From Flavicella sp037132785 (GTDB taxonomy: Bacteria; Bacteroidota; Bacteroidia; Flavobacteriales; Flavobacteriaceae), in assembly GCF_037132785.1 (NCBI RefSeq), contig NZ_JBAHZZ010000176.1, forward strand, positions 1 to 33,897: a stretch of DNA of 33,897 nt, in the 5' to 3' direction. The position numbers were made by a program, and so were the translations under genes. This document shows, piece after piece, positions 15,567-23,076 of this stretch. How positions within the stretch are numbered: the first letter of the stretch is position 1; each line of letters starts with the position of its first letter. The notes under the pieces were generated by a model. That model searched no databases and was not told where the DNA came from. It saw only the letters and a list, made by a program, of their open reading frames with translations.

Positions 15567-15620
15567 TATCACTCCTTTTTGAAAGGTTTCATCAAGAAAA
15601 ATAATTTAATTCATAAAGAA

Positions 15621-15986
15621 ATGCAAGTAACAGGAAAAGTTAAATTGATCAATGCAGAGCAAACATTCGGAAGCAATGGATTCAGAAAACGAGAATTAGT
15701 TGTTACTACGGAAGAACAATATCCTCAATCAATTTTGATTGAATTCGTTCAAGACAAATGTGATTTGTTAAACAATTTTAATATTGGGCAAGATGTAACT
15801 GTATCCATCAATATAAGAGGAAGAGAGTGGGTAAATCCAGAGGGAGAAACTAAGTATTTCAACTCTATCCAAGGATGGAGAATTGAAGCAGCTCAGGCTG
15901 CAGGAGCTCCTGCAGAAAATAATTTTGAAACAACTAGCGCACCAACTGTTAGCAGTAATGAATCAGAAGATGACTTACCTTTCTAA
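15621..15986 (+). CDS. DUF3127 protein with OB-fold-like core and SSB-like acidic tip
   Basis: From the ATG at 15621 the protein is 121 residues, starting MQVTGKVKLINAEQTFGSNG as DUF3127 members do. An upstream in-frame TTG (15564) is rejected because it lies in the -7 box. The core (1-95) includes KRELVVTTEEQYPQSILIEF and GREWVNPEGETKYFNSIQGW, consistent with a small β-barrel. A disordered linker leads to ESEDDLPF; the last five residues equal those of SSB at 4588. It may bind single-stranded nucleic acid or SSB partners, which is inference. A strong terminator follows. Confidence 0.85.
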   Translation: MQVTGKVKLINAEQTFGSNGFRKRELVVTTEEQYPQSILIEFVQDKCDLLNNFNIGQDVTVSINIRGREWVNPEGETKYFNSIQGWRIEAAQAAGAPAENNFETTSAPTVSSNESEDDLPF

Positions 15987-16005
15987 GATTATCTAATAAA
16001 ATTTT

Positions 16006-16038
16006 AGAGGCTGTCTATTTTAGACAGCCTCTTTTTTT
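16006..16038 (+). terminator. Strong intrinsic terminator after the DUF3127 gene
   Basis: AGAGGCTGTCTA (16006-16017) pairs perfectly with TAGACAGCCTCT (16021-16032) around a TTT loop. T residues follow through 16038. Confidence 0.93.
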
Positions 16039-16095
16039 GGAACATAAACTCGTAAGAATTAAAGAAATCCAATAGCAAAGGATTCTCAAAAAACT

Positions 16096-16103
16096 TATAT
16101 TTG
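16096..16103 (+). promoter_or_regulatory. -7 box of pyrH-frr
   Basis: TATATTTG matches the -7 consensus 14 bp upstream of the pyrH ATG. The leader would be under 10 nt, so the mRNA is nearly leaderless. No TTG is obvious at -33. Confidence 0.55.
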
Positions 16104-16117
16104 CAAAAAAAACACCG

Positions 16118-16831
16118 ATGCAATACAAAAGAATATTATTAAAACTGAGTGGAGAGTCTTTAATGGGCAAAAGGCAATATGGAATTGACCCAACTAGATT
16201 GTCTGATTACGCTCAAGAAATCAAAGCTATTGTTGACAAAGGCATTGAAGTTGCAATTGTAATCGGTGGAGGAAATATTTTTAGAGGTGTTGCAGGTGCA
16301 AGTAATGGAATGGATCGAGTACAAGGAGATTATATGGGAATGCTAGCCACTTGCATCAATGGATTAGCTCTACAAAGCGCTATTGAATCTGCGGGTGTAA
16401 GTACTCGTTTACAAACAGCAATTAAAATGGAGCAGGTAGCTGAATCTTTTATCAAAAGAAAAGCCGTTCGTCACTTAGAAAAAGGACGTGTCGTTATTTT
16501 CGGAGCTGGAACAGGAAACCCTTACTTTACGACAGATACCGCTGCCGTTTTAAGAGCTATTGAAATATCGGCTGATGTAATATTAAAAGGAACTCGTGTA
16601 GATGGTATTTATTCTGCTGATCCAGAAAAAGATCCTACCGCAACAAAATTCGACCATATTACTCACCAAAGTGTATTAGACAAAGGTTTAAAAATAATGG
16701 ACCTAACAGCATTTACTTTAAGTCAAGAAAACAATTTACCTATTATTGTATTTAACATGGACACAGAAGGAAACCTTCAGAAATTACTTTCTGGAGAAAA
16801 AATAGGAACTGTAGTATCAGCCAAACAATAA
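16118..16831 (+). CDS. pyrH: UMP kinase PyrH
   Basis: The 237-residue enzyme phosphorylates UMP to UDP and belongs to the amino-acid-kinase fold. It shows the N-terminal RILLKLSGESLMG, the glycine-rich AIVIGGGNIFRG, the nucleotide-binding GTGNPYFTTDTAAVLRA and the LKGTRVDGIYSADP loop. Length is normal. frr follows after 23 bp, the usual bacterial pyrH-frr operon. Confidence 0.98.
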   Translation: MQYKRILLKLSGESLMGKRQYGIDPTRLSDYAQEIKAIVDKGIEVAIVIGGGNIFRGVAGASNGMDRVQGDYMGMLATCINGLALQSAIESAGVSTRLQTAIKMEQVAESFIKRKAVRHLEKGRVVIFGAGTGNPYFTTDTAAVLRAIEISADVILKGTRVDGIYSADPEKDPTATKFDHITHQSVLDKGLKIMDLTAFTLSQENNLPIIVFNMDTEGNLQKLLSGEKIGTVVSAKQ

Positions 16832-16854
16832 ACTGAACAATTTAAATATTCATT

Positions 16855-17409
16855 ATGAACGAAGAAATAGAATTTATCATTGATAGTGCTAAAGAACAAA
16901 TGAACGATGCTGTAGAACATTTGACTAAAGAATTCAGTAATATTAGAGCTGGCAAAGCTACTCCAGGTATGTTAGGAAGCGTCATGGTAGACTATTATGG
17001 TTCTCAAACTAAATTGAGCCAAGTTGCCAATGTAAATACACCTGATGGTAGAACTATTACTGTTCAGCCATGGGAAAAACAACTGATTACTGAAATTGAA
17101 AAAGGTATTTTATTTGCAAACTTGGGATTTAATCCTATGAACAACGGTGAAAGTATTATTATTAATGTACCACCGCTTACCGAAGAAAGACGTCGTGAAT
17201 TATCTAAAATTGCGAAAGCTGCTGCAGAGCACGGAAAGGTAAGTATTAGAAATGCTCGTAAAGACGCAAATAATGAAATCAAAAAATCAGATATTTCTGA
17301 TGATGAAAAGAAAAATACGGAAGCAGACGTTCAAACATTAACAGATTCATTTATTAAAAAAATTGATGAAGTATATACTGTTAAAGATGGAGAAATCATG
17401 AAAGTATAA
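16855..17409 (+). CDS. frr: Ribosome recycling factor
   Basis: The 184-residue protein splits post-termination ribosomes together with EF-G. Domain I helices carry EFSNIRAGKATPGML and the C-terminal RRELSKIAKAAAEHGKVSIRNARKDAN signature. The domain II insertion (about 30-105) includes NTPDGRTITVQPWEKQLI. Length and order match the family. It is the second gene of pyrH-frr, followed by a terminator. Confidence 0.98.
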   Translation: MNEEIEFIIDSAKEQMNDAVEHLTKEFSNIRAGKATPGMLGSVMVDYYGSQTKLSQVANVNTPDGRTITVQPWEKQLITEIEKGILFANLGFNPMNNGESIIINVPPLTEERRRELSKIAKAAAEHGKVSIRNARKDANNEIKKSDISDDEKKNTEADVQTLTDSFIKKIDEVYTVKDGEIMKV

Positions 17410-17426
17410 TTTCTTTTAAAATCTAT

Positions 17427-17464
17427 AAAAAAGTACCCTGACCTTATGGACTGGGTACTTTTTT
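17427..17464. terminator. Bidirectional terminator between frr and the LytTR regulator
   Basis: AAAAAAGTACCC (17427-17438) is perfectly complementary to GGGTACTTTTTT (17453-17464) across a 14-nt loop. It stops both converging operons. Confidence 0.9.
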
Positions 17465-17467
17465 TGT

Positions 17468-18223
17468 TTAACCAATCCATTTTTTAAAATCTTTAACCTT
17501 CTCCCTACTTACAATTATTTCACTCTCTGAAAAAGAATGCAAAACCAATTTTAACCTGCTATTGGTATAAGATATAATGTCTTTTATGGCATTGATATTT
17601 ACATGAAATTTCCTGCTTACTCTATAAAACTTTAAAGGATCTAATCCCGAATCAATCTCATCCAAAGTCCCATCGATCAAAAAACTTCTATTATTTTGAG
17701 TCGCAATATATGTTCCTTTATTTTCACTATAAAAACATTCCACCTCATCAATAGGGATCATCTTTAAATGCTGCCCTAGTTGCACCGTAAATCGCTCTTT
17801 ATAACTCTTCTCTAATGGGTTTACCAATAGCTTTCGTATCTGATCTAAATCAACCTGTAGAGATTGTTTATTCATATGGTTTGCAAAAAATTTATCAACT
17901 GCACTTTTTAATTCTTTATGATCAATCGGTTTTAATAAATAATCAATACTATTTAATTTAAAAGCTTTTAGAGCATATTCATCGTAGGCCGTTGTAAAAA
18001 TGATGGCACTATCTACTTTAACTTGTTCAAAAATTTCAAAACACAAACCATCTGACAATTGAATATCCAATAGAATCAAATCAGGATGTTTATTCTCATG
18101 AAGCCACGTAACAGACTCTTCTACAGAATGTAATATCGCCAAAACATCTCTTCCTATCGTCTTTAACATTCTAGTCAACCTCCTAGCTGAAGGTTTTTCG
18201 TCTTCTATAATGATTATTTTCAT
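17468..18223 (-). CDS. LytTR-type response regulator
   Basis: The 251-residue protein has a receiver domain (about 1-118) with acidic pocket E7/D8, phosphoacceptor D53 in LILLDIQLSDG and conserved K98 in LLKPIDH. A LytTR DNA-binding domain (about 150-250) follows: IPIDEVECFYSENKGTYIAT, then FYRVSRKFHVNINAI and the end VSREKVKDFKKW. LytTR proteins bind pairs of ~9-bp direct repeats about two helical turns apart. Two such elements lie in this cluster, at 20514 and 22781. The start overlaps the end of the 2TM gene by 41 bp. It is the last gene of the operon and the likely partner of the kinase at 18499. Confidence 0.95.
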   Translation of the reverse strand: MKIIIIEDEKPSARRLTRMLKTIGRDVLAILHSVEESVTWLHENKHPDLILLDIQLSDGLCFEIFEQVKVDSAIIFTTAYDEYALKAFKLNSIDYLLKPIDHKELKSAVDKFFANHMNKQSLQVDLDQIRKLLVNPLEKSYKERFTVQLGQHLKMIPIDEVECFYSENKGTYIATQNNRSFLIDGTLDEIDSGLDPLKFYRVSRKFHVNINAIKDIISYTNSRLKLVLHSFSESEIIVSREKVKDFKKWIG

Positions 18224-18488
18224 TGTTTATATACTCTTTAATTTTTCGTTTTTCCCATTTAGAAGTTTTCCCTAAAACTCTAAAGCCATGCATAAACAAT
18301 CCAAACCCCCAGCCAAATAAAGGAAATAATGACCAAATAAACTCCGAGATTTCTGAGTAATTCCTATACCCCAAAAAAGGCATAACAACACAATAGATTG
18401 CCAAATGAATATAAAATCGTCTAATGGATTTAACTTTAAGCACTGCTCTAGTATATCTTTCTTCTTCTTCTGATACTTGTTTATTCAT
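18183..18488 (-). CDS. 2TM domain protein
   Basis: The chosen start is the ATG at 18488 (MNKQVSEEEERYTRAV), giving 101 residues. An open frame extends 25 residues further, but that part overlaps the kinase gene and looks unlike the family. The core has two TM helices (about 25-45 and 50-72) in the pattern FYIHLAIYCVVMPFLGYRNY then FPLFGWGFGLFMHGFRVLG. It ends KWEKRKIKEYINNEN and an Arg-rich tail. Its function is unknown; such proteins often accompany LytTR kinase pairs in Flavobacteriia. It is a clear paralogue of the C-terminal domain of the kinase just upstream. Confidence 0.85.
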   Translation of the reverse strand: MNKQVSEEEERYTRAVLKVKSIRRFYIHLAIYCVVMPFLGYRNYSEISEFIWSLFPLFGWGFGLFMHGFRVLGKTSKWEKRKIKEYINNENNHYRRRKTFS

Positions 18489-18498
18489 CACACAGAAA

Positions 18499-19812
18499 TT
18501 AAAATTGATCTGAGTCCATAAACTGCTGTACCTTTTTCTGCTCCCATGTATTGTTAAACCCAAGTAAGCGAATCCCTTTGATAGACAAACCTAAACCCCA
18601 GCCCAACATTGGATACCAAAACCATTGAAGACTCCAATCTGTTCTATAATTCAAGATTGCCAGAAAAGGAATGACAACACAATAAGATGCCAATCCATAA
18701 TAGAATCCTTTTAATGCATCTACTCGTTTTTTAGCTCTAAGATATTTCTCACTTTGATTTATATAATCTGTTTGCATAATTTTTATTTCTTTGGTTAAAA
18801 GCGGTAACTTCACCTGAAAAACTTCAGAATCAGAAATCACCTCAACAAGCTTTTTAGTAATCAGAGCATAACGTTGTTTGATGTTTTCTAGACCTACTTT
18901 AGTACTTTTCTCTAAAGAAGCTTTTGGTCTATTATTATTCTCGATGACTAGAAAACTGTCTTGCTCATAAATTTTTATCTGAAGCGGAATTTTAGAACTT
19001 ATTATATTATGCTTTACAGCATTTTCCAATAATAACTGTAACGATAAAGGAACTACCTTATAATCAGGATTGCTTATTCGCTCTGGCAAACTATATTCAA
19101 TTCCATCCTCAAACCTCATTTTTAACAACTGCATATAAGATTTGGCGAATTTCAATTCCTCTTCTAAAGGAATTAAATTTTTGTCTTTTTGCTCTAATAC
19201 ATAGCGATATACTTTGGACAAACCCGTTGTAAATTCTCCTGCTTTAATAGGGTTCTCTTCAATCAAAGAAGTCAATACATTTAAACTATTAAATAAAAAA
19301 TGAGGATCTAACTGATTTTTTAAAGATTCGTATTTAGCCGTTTCTGTCTTGGCCACAATTTGCGATTCTGTAACTTTTTTATCCTGATATTTATAATAAT
19401 AATAAAAAACATGAAAAACAATAACGATCGTTAAACTGATCCACAAACCAAAAGAATAATACCTCCACTGCTCATCTTGCATAAAAGTTTCAAATAAAAC
19501 CTCTTTTAGATAAACCTTTGTAAAAACACGGAGAAAAAACAAACCAGACAAACTTATGGTAACCGAACCAATAATTCCAATAACAACACGAAATGGCCAA
19601 TTTCTATCTTTCCATTTTATACGGTTCAATCCATAAAAAAAAGCAAGATTTGAAAAAGTCAATACAAACGAATACAACTGATTTATTCCTAAATGATAGA
19701 ATAATTCGTTATAAGATTCAAAATTAAAATCTGAATAAAAAAAATTACCTAGTAAAGAAGTAGCTATTCCAATTGCACATGCAAGCAATACGTTTTTCAA
19801 AAATCTATTCAT
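18499..19812 (-). CDS. LytS-like histidine kinase fused to a 2TM domain
   Basis: The 437-residue protein begins with four TM helices (about 8-28, 45-62, 76-98, 120-141). The His_kinase domain follows, with H171 in LKNQLDPHFLFNSLNVL, and an ATPase domain with LLLENAVKHN (about 261-269) and VGLENIKQRY. Kinase homology ends at VKLPLL (about 339). Residues 346-437 are a complete 2TM domain (FYYGLASYCVVIPFLAILNY, YPMLGWGLGLSIKGIRLLG). Residue 346 is a Met (ATG at 18777), so the domain could also be made separately. It starts 2 bp after the TPR gene stop and ends 10 bp before the second 2TM gene. Confidence 0.93.
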   Translation of the reverse strand: MNRFLKNVLLACAIGIATSLLGNFFYSDFNFESYNELFYHLGINQLYSFVLTFSNLAFFYGLNRIKWKDRNWPFRVVIGIIGSVTISLSGLFFLRVFTKVYLKEVLFETFMQDEQWRYYSFGLWISLTIVIVFHVFYYYYKYQDKKVTESQIVAKTETAKYESLKNQLDPHFLFNSLNVLTSLIEENPIKAGEFTTGLSKVYRYVLEQKDKNLIPLEEELKFAKSYMQLLKMRFEDGIEYSLPERISNPDYKVVPLSLQLLLENAVKHNIISSKIPLQIKIYEQDSFLVIENNNRPKASLEKSTKVGLENIKQRYALITKKLVEVISDSEVFQVKLPLLTKEIKIMQTDYINQSEKYLRAKKRVDALKGFYYGLASYCVVIPFLAILNYRTDWSLQWFWYPMLGWGLGLSIKGIRLLGFNNTWEQKKVQQFMDSDQF

Positions 19813-19814
19813 AA

Positions 19815-20450
19815 TTATAACTTACAGTTCGCTAAAGTATTTTTTGCTCGATCTTCTCCCCAATTTGGGTAAAATGGTGACGATAATTCAAATGTAGCAA
19901 AAAGTTCGATAGATTTTTCTAGATCCTTACAAAATGGCTCTGTAGACTTTCCATAAAATTTGGCTCCACCAATATTCCACTTCGCCTGGCAATAAACTAC
20001 CCTAGGGTTTGAAGGTGTAAGATTTTTTGCTTTTTTATAAAGTTTGCTAATTTTTCTAGAATACTTTCTTCCATAAGTAGCATCATCAAAAGCAACCCAA
20101 GAAGTATGCAACAAAGCCTGAAGAACTATAATTTCTGAATTATTTTTTGATAGTTTCTTTGCACTATCAAGATACTCTTGCCCTTTTTTAAGTTTCGTGT
20201 CTAAAAGAGTTTCGTCTTTTAAACCAAAACTTGAAGTGATTTCTATTTGTGCTGCATAATAAAAAGGCAACCAGTCGTCCTGCTCTGCATTTGCAATACG
20301 CTCAAACAGATGGATAGCTTCACTATTTTTTTGTTCCTGCCATAAACCAAATGCTTTTTGCATCCCTTTTTCATAACTAGAGTGATTTGGTTGAGCTGAT
20401 ACTGCAATCGTTATACTGAATACTAAAAATGTTATAATTTTTCTCATCAT
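19815..20450 (-). CDS. Secreted/periplasmic TPR-like protein
   Basis: The 211-residue protein has a signal peptide (MMRKIITFLVFSITIAVSAQ). Helical repeats follow that look like tetratricopeptides: SEAIHLFERIANAEQDDWLPFYYAAQ, LKKGQEYLDSAKKLSKNNSEI, and YKKAKNLTPSNPRVVYCQAKW. No catalytic residues are apparent. It probably scaffolds an envelope complex. As the first gene of the TPR-kinase-2TM-LytTR operon, it may modulate the kinase or the neighbouring receptor; this is inference from context. The start is ATG 20450, or the adjacent Met codon. Confidence 0.8.
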   Translation of the reverse strand: MMRKIITFLVFSITIAVSAQPNHSSYEKGMQKAFGLWQEQKNSEAIHLFERIANAEQDDWLPFYYAAQIEITSSFGLKDETLLDTKLKKGQEYLDSAKKLSKNNSEIIVLQALLHTSWVAFDDATYGRKYSRKISKLYKKAKNLTPSNPRVVYCQAKWNIGGAKFYGKSTEPFCKDLEKSIELFATFELSSPFYPNWGEDRAKNTLANCKL

Positions 20451-20472
20451 AAATTGTTTTTTAATGTTGATA

Positions 20473-20503
20473 CAAAGGTGTTATTTAATTAAATTGTTAG
20501 AAA
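20473..20503 (-). promoter_or_regulatory. Probable promoter of the TPR-kinase-2TM-LytTR operon
   Basis: On the minus strand, CACCTTTG (20480-20473) is a one-base-off match to TAnnTTTG. A T-rich stretch lies where -33 should be. The box is 30 bp upstream of the start codon and 34 bp from the edge of the LytTR element, exactly as in the TonB-receptor promoter. The degenerate -7 and absent -33 TTG suit an activator-dependent promoter. Confidence 0.5.
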
Positions 20504-20513
20504 AAATCAGAAA

Positions 20514-20546
20514 CTCAACTGTTCCTTTTTCAGGATGAATTGTAAT
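20514..20546 (-). promoter_or_regulatory. Candidate LytTR-regulator binding site, operon copy
   Basis: On the minus strand, ACAATTCAT and, starting 21 bp later, ACAGTTGAG form a direct repeat. They resemble the ACAGTTAAG half-sites known for the LytTR protein AgrA. The 33-bp element matches the one at 22781-22813 at 26 of 33 positions, including 13 identical bases (20534-20546). It ends 64 bp upstream of the TPR start codon. Confidence 0.65.
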
Positions 20547-20557
20547 TTATAACCTAC

Positions 20558-22717
20558 CTAAAGATTATCTAATTGATTCTCCGTTCCTTTTTCACTTATC
20601 GTCCGGAAAAAACCTATAAAGAAGAATCTGTCTGCAGAAGGCAATAAAGCTCTACTTTTATAAATCCCGTTACTAGTAGCTGTTTTAGAATACTGATAGC
20701 CATTTATATTTTGTCTCCCTAAAACATTATTTACAGATAGATAAAGGATTTCTTGCTGTGAAATCAAATAAGCCCAATTTAAACTTAAGCTACCATAAGC
20801 AGTCGTTTTCTGATTTAAAAAACCCGATCTATTCGGATCTGTATACGTTCTCCCAGAGGCATATGTATAACTCAACCCTAGTTGACTTTTCCAACCTTCT
20901 ACCCAATGTTTTACCACTACAGATACATTATGCCTATTCACAAAATTGGGTTGCGCCTTTGTTTGGTAATTTTTAAAATCTCTTTCACTAGCTAAATAAG
21001 AATAACTCAGCCAATAATCCGTATTTTTAAAACTTGTATTATCTCTCCAAAACAGATCCAAACCATTTGCGTAACCATAACCTTTTGAGGTGTAATTTGT
21101 AGTTAAATCAGGTCGTTCAGTGTCGTATCTCACCAAATTATCATAGTTCTTAGCATACAATTCCGCTCTAAAAATCCGACCCTTTTTATTGAATTGATAA
21201 TTTAAAATATAATGTTGAGTCTCTGCCGAGCCTATATTTTTATCAAATTTTAAATATTGATTGCCCGCAGCTTGTTTAAAATCTCCGTAAGCAAAAGAAA
21301 CCTGACCAAATTTAGATACCTTATATGCCAGTGACACTCTTGGTGATAAAGATATTTTTTGCTCTAAGTGAGAATACTCTGCTCGAAACCCCGCTTTTAA
21401 AACCAAATCCTTAGAAAAGAATAGATCCATTTCAGAATACGCCGCCGCAATCTTTTTTGTAAAGCCATAATTGATTTTTGTACTATTTTTATCAGTATAA
21501 CCTTCGTCAAATTGAGTTATAAAATACTCGCCACCAAAACTCAATTGAAACCTACTAGAAAAAAAATGTTTGATTTTCAATTTTCCATGCACAGAATTCT
21601 CCACATCCTCAATCTCACTAAACTGAATATCATTTTTTAACTGGCCATACGTATAACTCATACCAGTAATAATAGACCAACCATCACCCAAAACTCCTTT
21701 ATAAGAACCATTAAAATAAACATTCTTGTTTTTTAATGCATCCTGTATGCCTTCAGCAAAATTAATATCCTCTTGAATCACTTCAAAGCTACTTACATCA
21801 AAAGCGGTGTATAATTTTAATAAGCCATTTGTAAACTTATGTCGATAAACAGTTTCCCCGGATAATGATTCGTAGGGTTTGATCCATTCATTCCTGTCTT
21901 GGAATACTCCATTATAAGGGCCTAAATTAAGATAGGATATATTGACACTTAAAGAATTTTTATTCCATATTTTAGTATTCCCCACACTAACACCAACACT
22001 CATAATGCCAACATCTGTTTTCTCTTGCTCAGGTTCATTAATGGTATTTAGCAACAAAACACTTGACAGTGCCTGACCGTATTCTGCGGAATAACCTCCT
22101 GTAGAAAAGGTCATTCCTTCAAATAAAAATGGCGAATACCGTCCTCTGGTAGGTGTATTATTTTCCGTTGAAAGGTAAGGAGTAAAGACACGAATTCCAT
22201 CTATAAAAATTTGGGTTTCATCAGCCTCTCCTCCCCTTACAAACAACCGACCATCTTCTGCAACTGTTGACGTACCTGGCATTGTTTGAAAGGCAGCAAT
22301 TGGATCTCCCAACGCACTAGCCGTGGTTACAACATCTAATGGTTTTAAAGTTGCTATTTTACTATTGTCTCCTGATGAAAAAGAACCTGCAGAAATAACA
22401 ACAGCATCTAAAGAGTTGACATCTTCTTTTAAACTTAACACCAGTGAATTCATTAAATTTACCTCAGCTACAATCTCTTTTGTTTCAAAAGAGATATAAG
22501 AAATCACCAAACTTTGACTTCCTTTTTTTTGAGTTACAAATTCAAATCGCCCTTTTTCATCAGTTATAGACCCTGCATAGGACCCTTTTATATACACGTT
22601 AGCCCCAATGATAGGTATTTTACTGTGATCTAAAACGACTCCACTTATACTTGTTTGAGCGCAAATAATTGTTGAACTTAAAAAAAACAAGACCCCTAAA
22701 ATATATATTATTTTCAT
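20558..22717 (-). CDS. TonB-dependent outer-membrane receptor with CarboxypepD-like N-domain
   Basis: The 719-residue protein has a signal peptide (to about residue 20, ending CAQT). A carboxypeptidase-regulatory-like β domain follows (about 22-105: SISGVVLDHSKIPIIGANVYIKGS). The plug domain spans about 105-225 (LFVRGGEADETQIFIDGIRV, FSTGGYSAEYGQALSSVLLL), then a β-barrel. The last aromatic strand (ADRFFFIGFFRTIS) is followed by an unusual 12-residue polar tail. No SusD-like gene is adjacent, so it is not a classical polysaccharide-utilisation pair. The ligand is unknown. It shares a 33-bp upstream element with the neighbouring LytTR operon. Confidence 0.93.
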   Translation of the reverse strand: MKIIYILGVLFFLSSTIICAQTSISGVVLDHSKIPIIGANVYIKGSYAGSITDEKGRFEFVTQKKGSQSLVISYISFETKEIVAEVNLMNSLVLSLKEDVNSLDAVVISAGSFSSGDNSKIATLKPLDVVTTASALGDPIAAFQTMPGTSTVAEDGRLFVRGGEADETQIFIDGIRVFTPYLSTENNTPTRGRYSPFLFEGMTFSTGGYSAEYGQALSSVLLLNTINEPEQEKTDVGIMSVGVSVGNTKIWNKNSLSVNISYLNLGPYNGVFQDRNEWIKPYESLSGETVYRHKFTNGLLKLYTAFDVSSFEVIQEDINFAEGIQDALKNKNVYFNGSYKGVLGDGWSIITGMSYTYGQLKNDIQFSEIEDVENSVHGKLKIKHFFSSRFQLSFGGEYFITQFDEGYTDKNSTKINYGFTKKIAAAYSEMDLFFSKDLVLKAGFRAEYSHLEQKISLSPRVSLAYKVSKFGQVSFAYGDFKQAAGNQYLKFDKNIGSAETQHYILNYQFNKKGRIFRAELYAKNYDNLVRYDTERPDLTTNYTSKGYGYANGLDLFWRDNTSFKNTDYWLSYSYLASERDFKNYQTKAQPNFVNRHNVSVVVKHWVEGWKSQLGLSYTYASGRTYTDPNRSGFLNQKTTAYGSLSLNWAYLISQQEILYLSVNNVLGRQNINGYQYSKTATSNGIYKSRALLPSADRFFFIGFFRTISEKGTENQLDNL

Positions 22718-22739
22718 TTGACTTTTGATTATTACAGCC

Positions 22740-22770
22740 CAAAAATCATATAAATCAATAGATTACAAAA
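22740..22770 (-). promoter_or_regulatory. Probable promoter of the TonB-receptor gene
   Basis: On the minus strand, TTTTG (22770-22766) is followed after 18 bp by GATTTTTG (22747-22740), a near match to TAnnTTTG. The box is 30 bp from the start codon, the same distance as in the TPR operon. A second candidate -7, TAATTTTG (22773-22766), overlaps this -33. Confidence 0.5.
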
Positions 22771-22780
22771 TTAATAAAGT

Positions 22781-22813
22781 CTCAATTGTCGAGTTTTAAA
22801 GATGAATTGTAAT
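22781..22813 (-). promoter_or_regulatory. Candidate LytTR-regulator binding site, receptor copy
   Basis: On the minus strand, ACAATTCAT and, 21 bp later, ACAATTGAG form a direct repeat. It ends 64 bp upstream of the receptor start codon. It mirrors the element at 20514-20546 in half-sites, spacing and distance to the gene. Confidence 0.65.
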
Positions 22814-22909
22814 GAATCGAGCTCTTATTTTTTACAAAATCTACTATATAACTGTTTATCTTAAACGAAAAACTATAAGCATATGCTTAACAGTTATTTA
22901 TATAATTTT

Positions 22910-22942
22910 TTTAGTTCTACTAACGATTATTCATTATTTTTG
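22910..22942 (+). promoter_or_regulatory. Promoter of the first GEVED/T9SS gene
   Basis: TATTTTTG (22935-22942) is the -7 box, with TTTAG 20 bp upstream at the -33 position. The preceding TAACGATTATT (22921-22931) is shared with the second T9SS gene. The leader is about 130 nt and contains the inverted repeat GCTCAT/ATGAGC (22994-22999/23010-23015). The 359-bp gap between the receptor gene and this gene holds these two divergent promoters and no other gene. Confidence 0.65.
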
Positions 22943-23076
22943 CAGAAACTTTCTTACACTCGTAATTTAACCTCTAAGGTTTCAGCATTAATCGCTCATC
23001 AACAAAATAATGAGCTACACGACTAATAAATATTCTGCAAACTAAAAAACAATTGTAGGATATAAAAGGAATAATT

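Noticed and set aside
15564..15620. 19-residue N-terminal extension of the DUF3127 gene from a TTG codon
   Set aside because: The TTG lies inside the -7 box TAAATTTG, and the family starts at MQVTGK (15621).
18489..18563. 25-residue N-terminal extension of the stand-alone 2TM gene
   Set aside because: It overlaps the kinase gene and does not resemble 2TM proteins; MNKQVSEEEERY at 18488 is the natural start.
23049..23057. ACAATTGTA in the T9SS leader as another LytTR half-site
   Set aside because: It lies downstream of the promoter and has no partner repeat at 21 bp; it is part of the duplicated leader.
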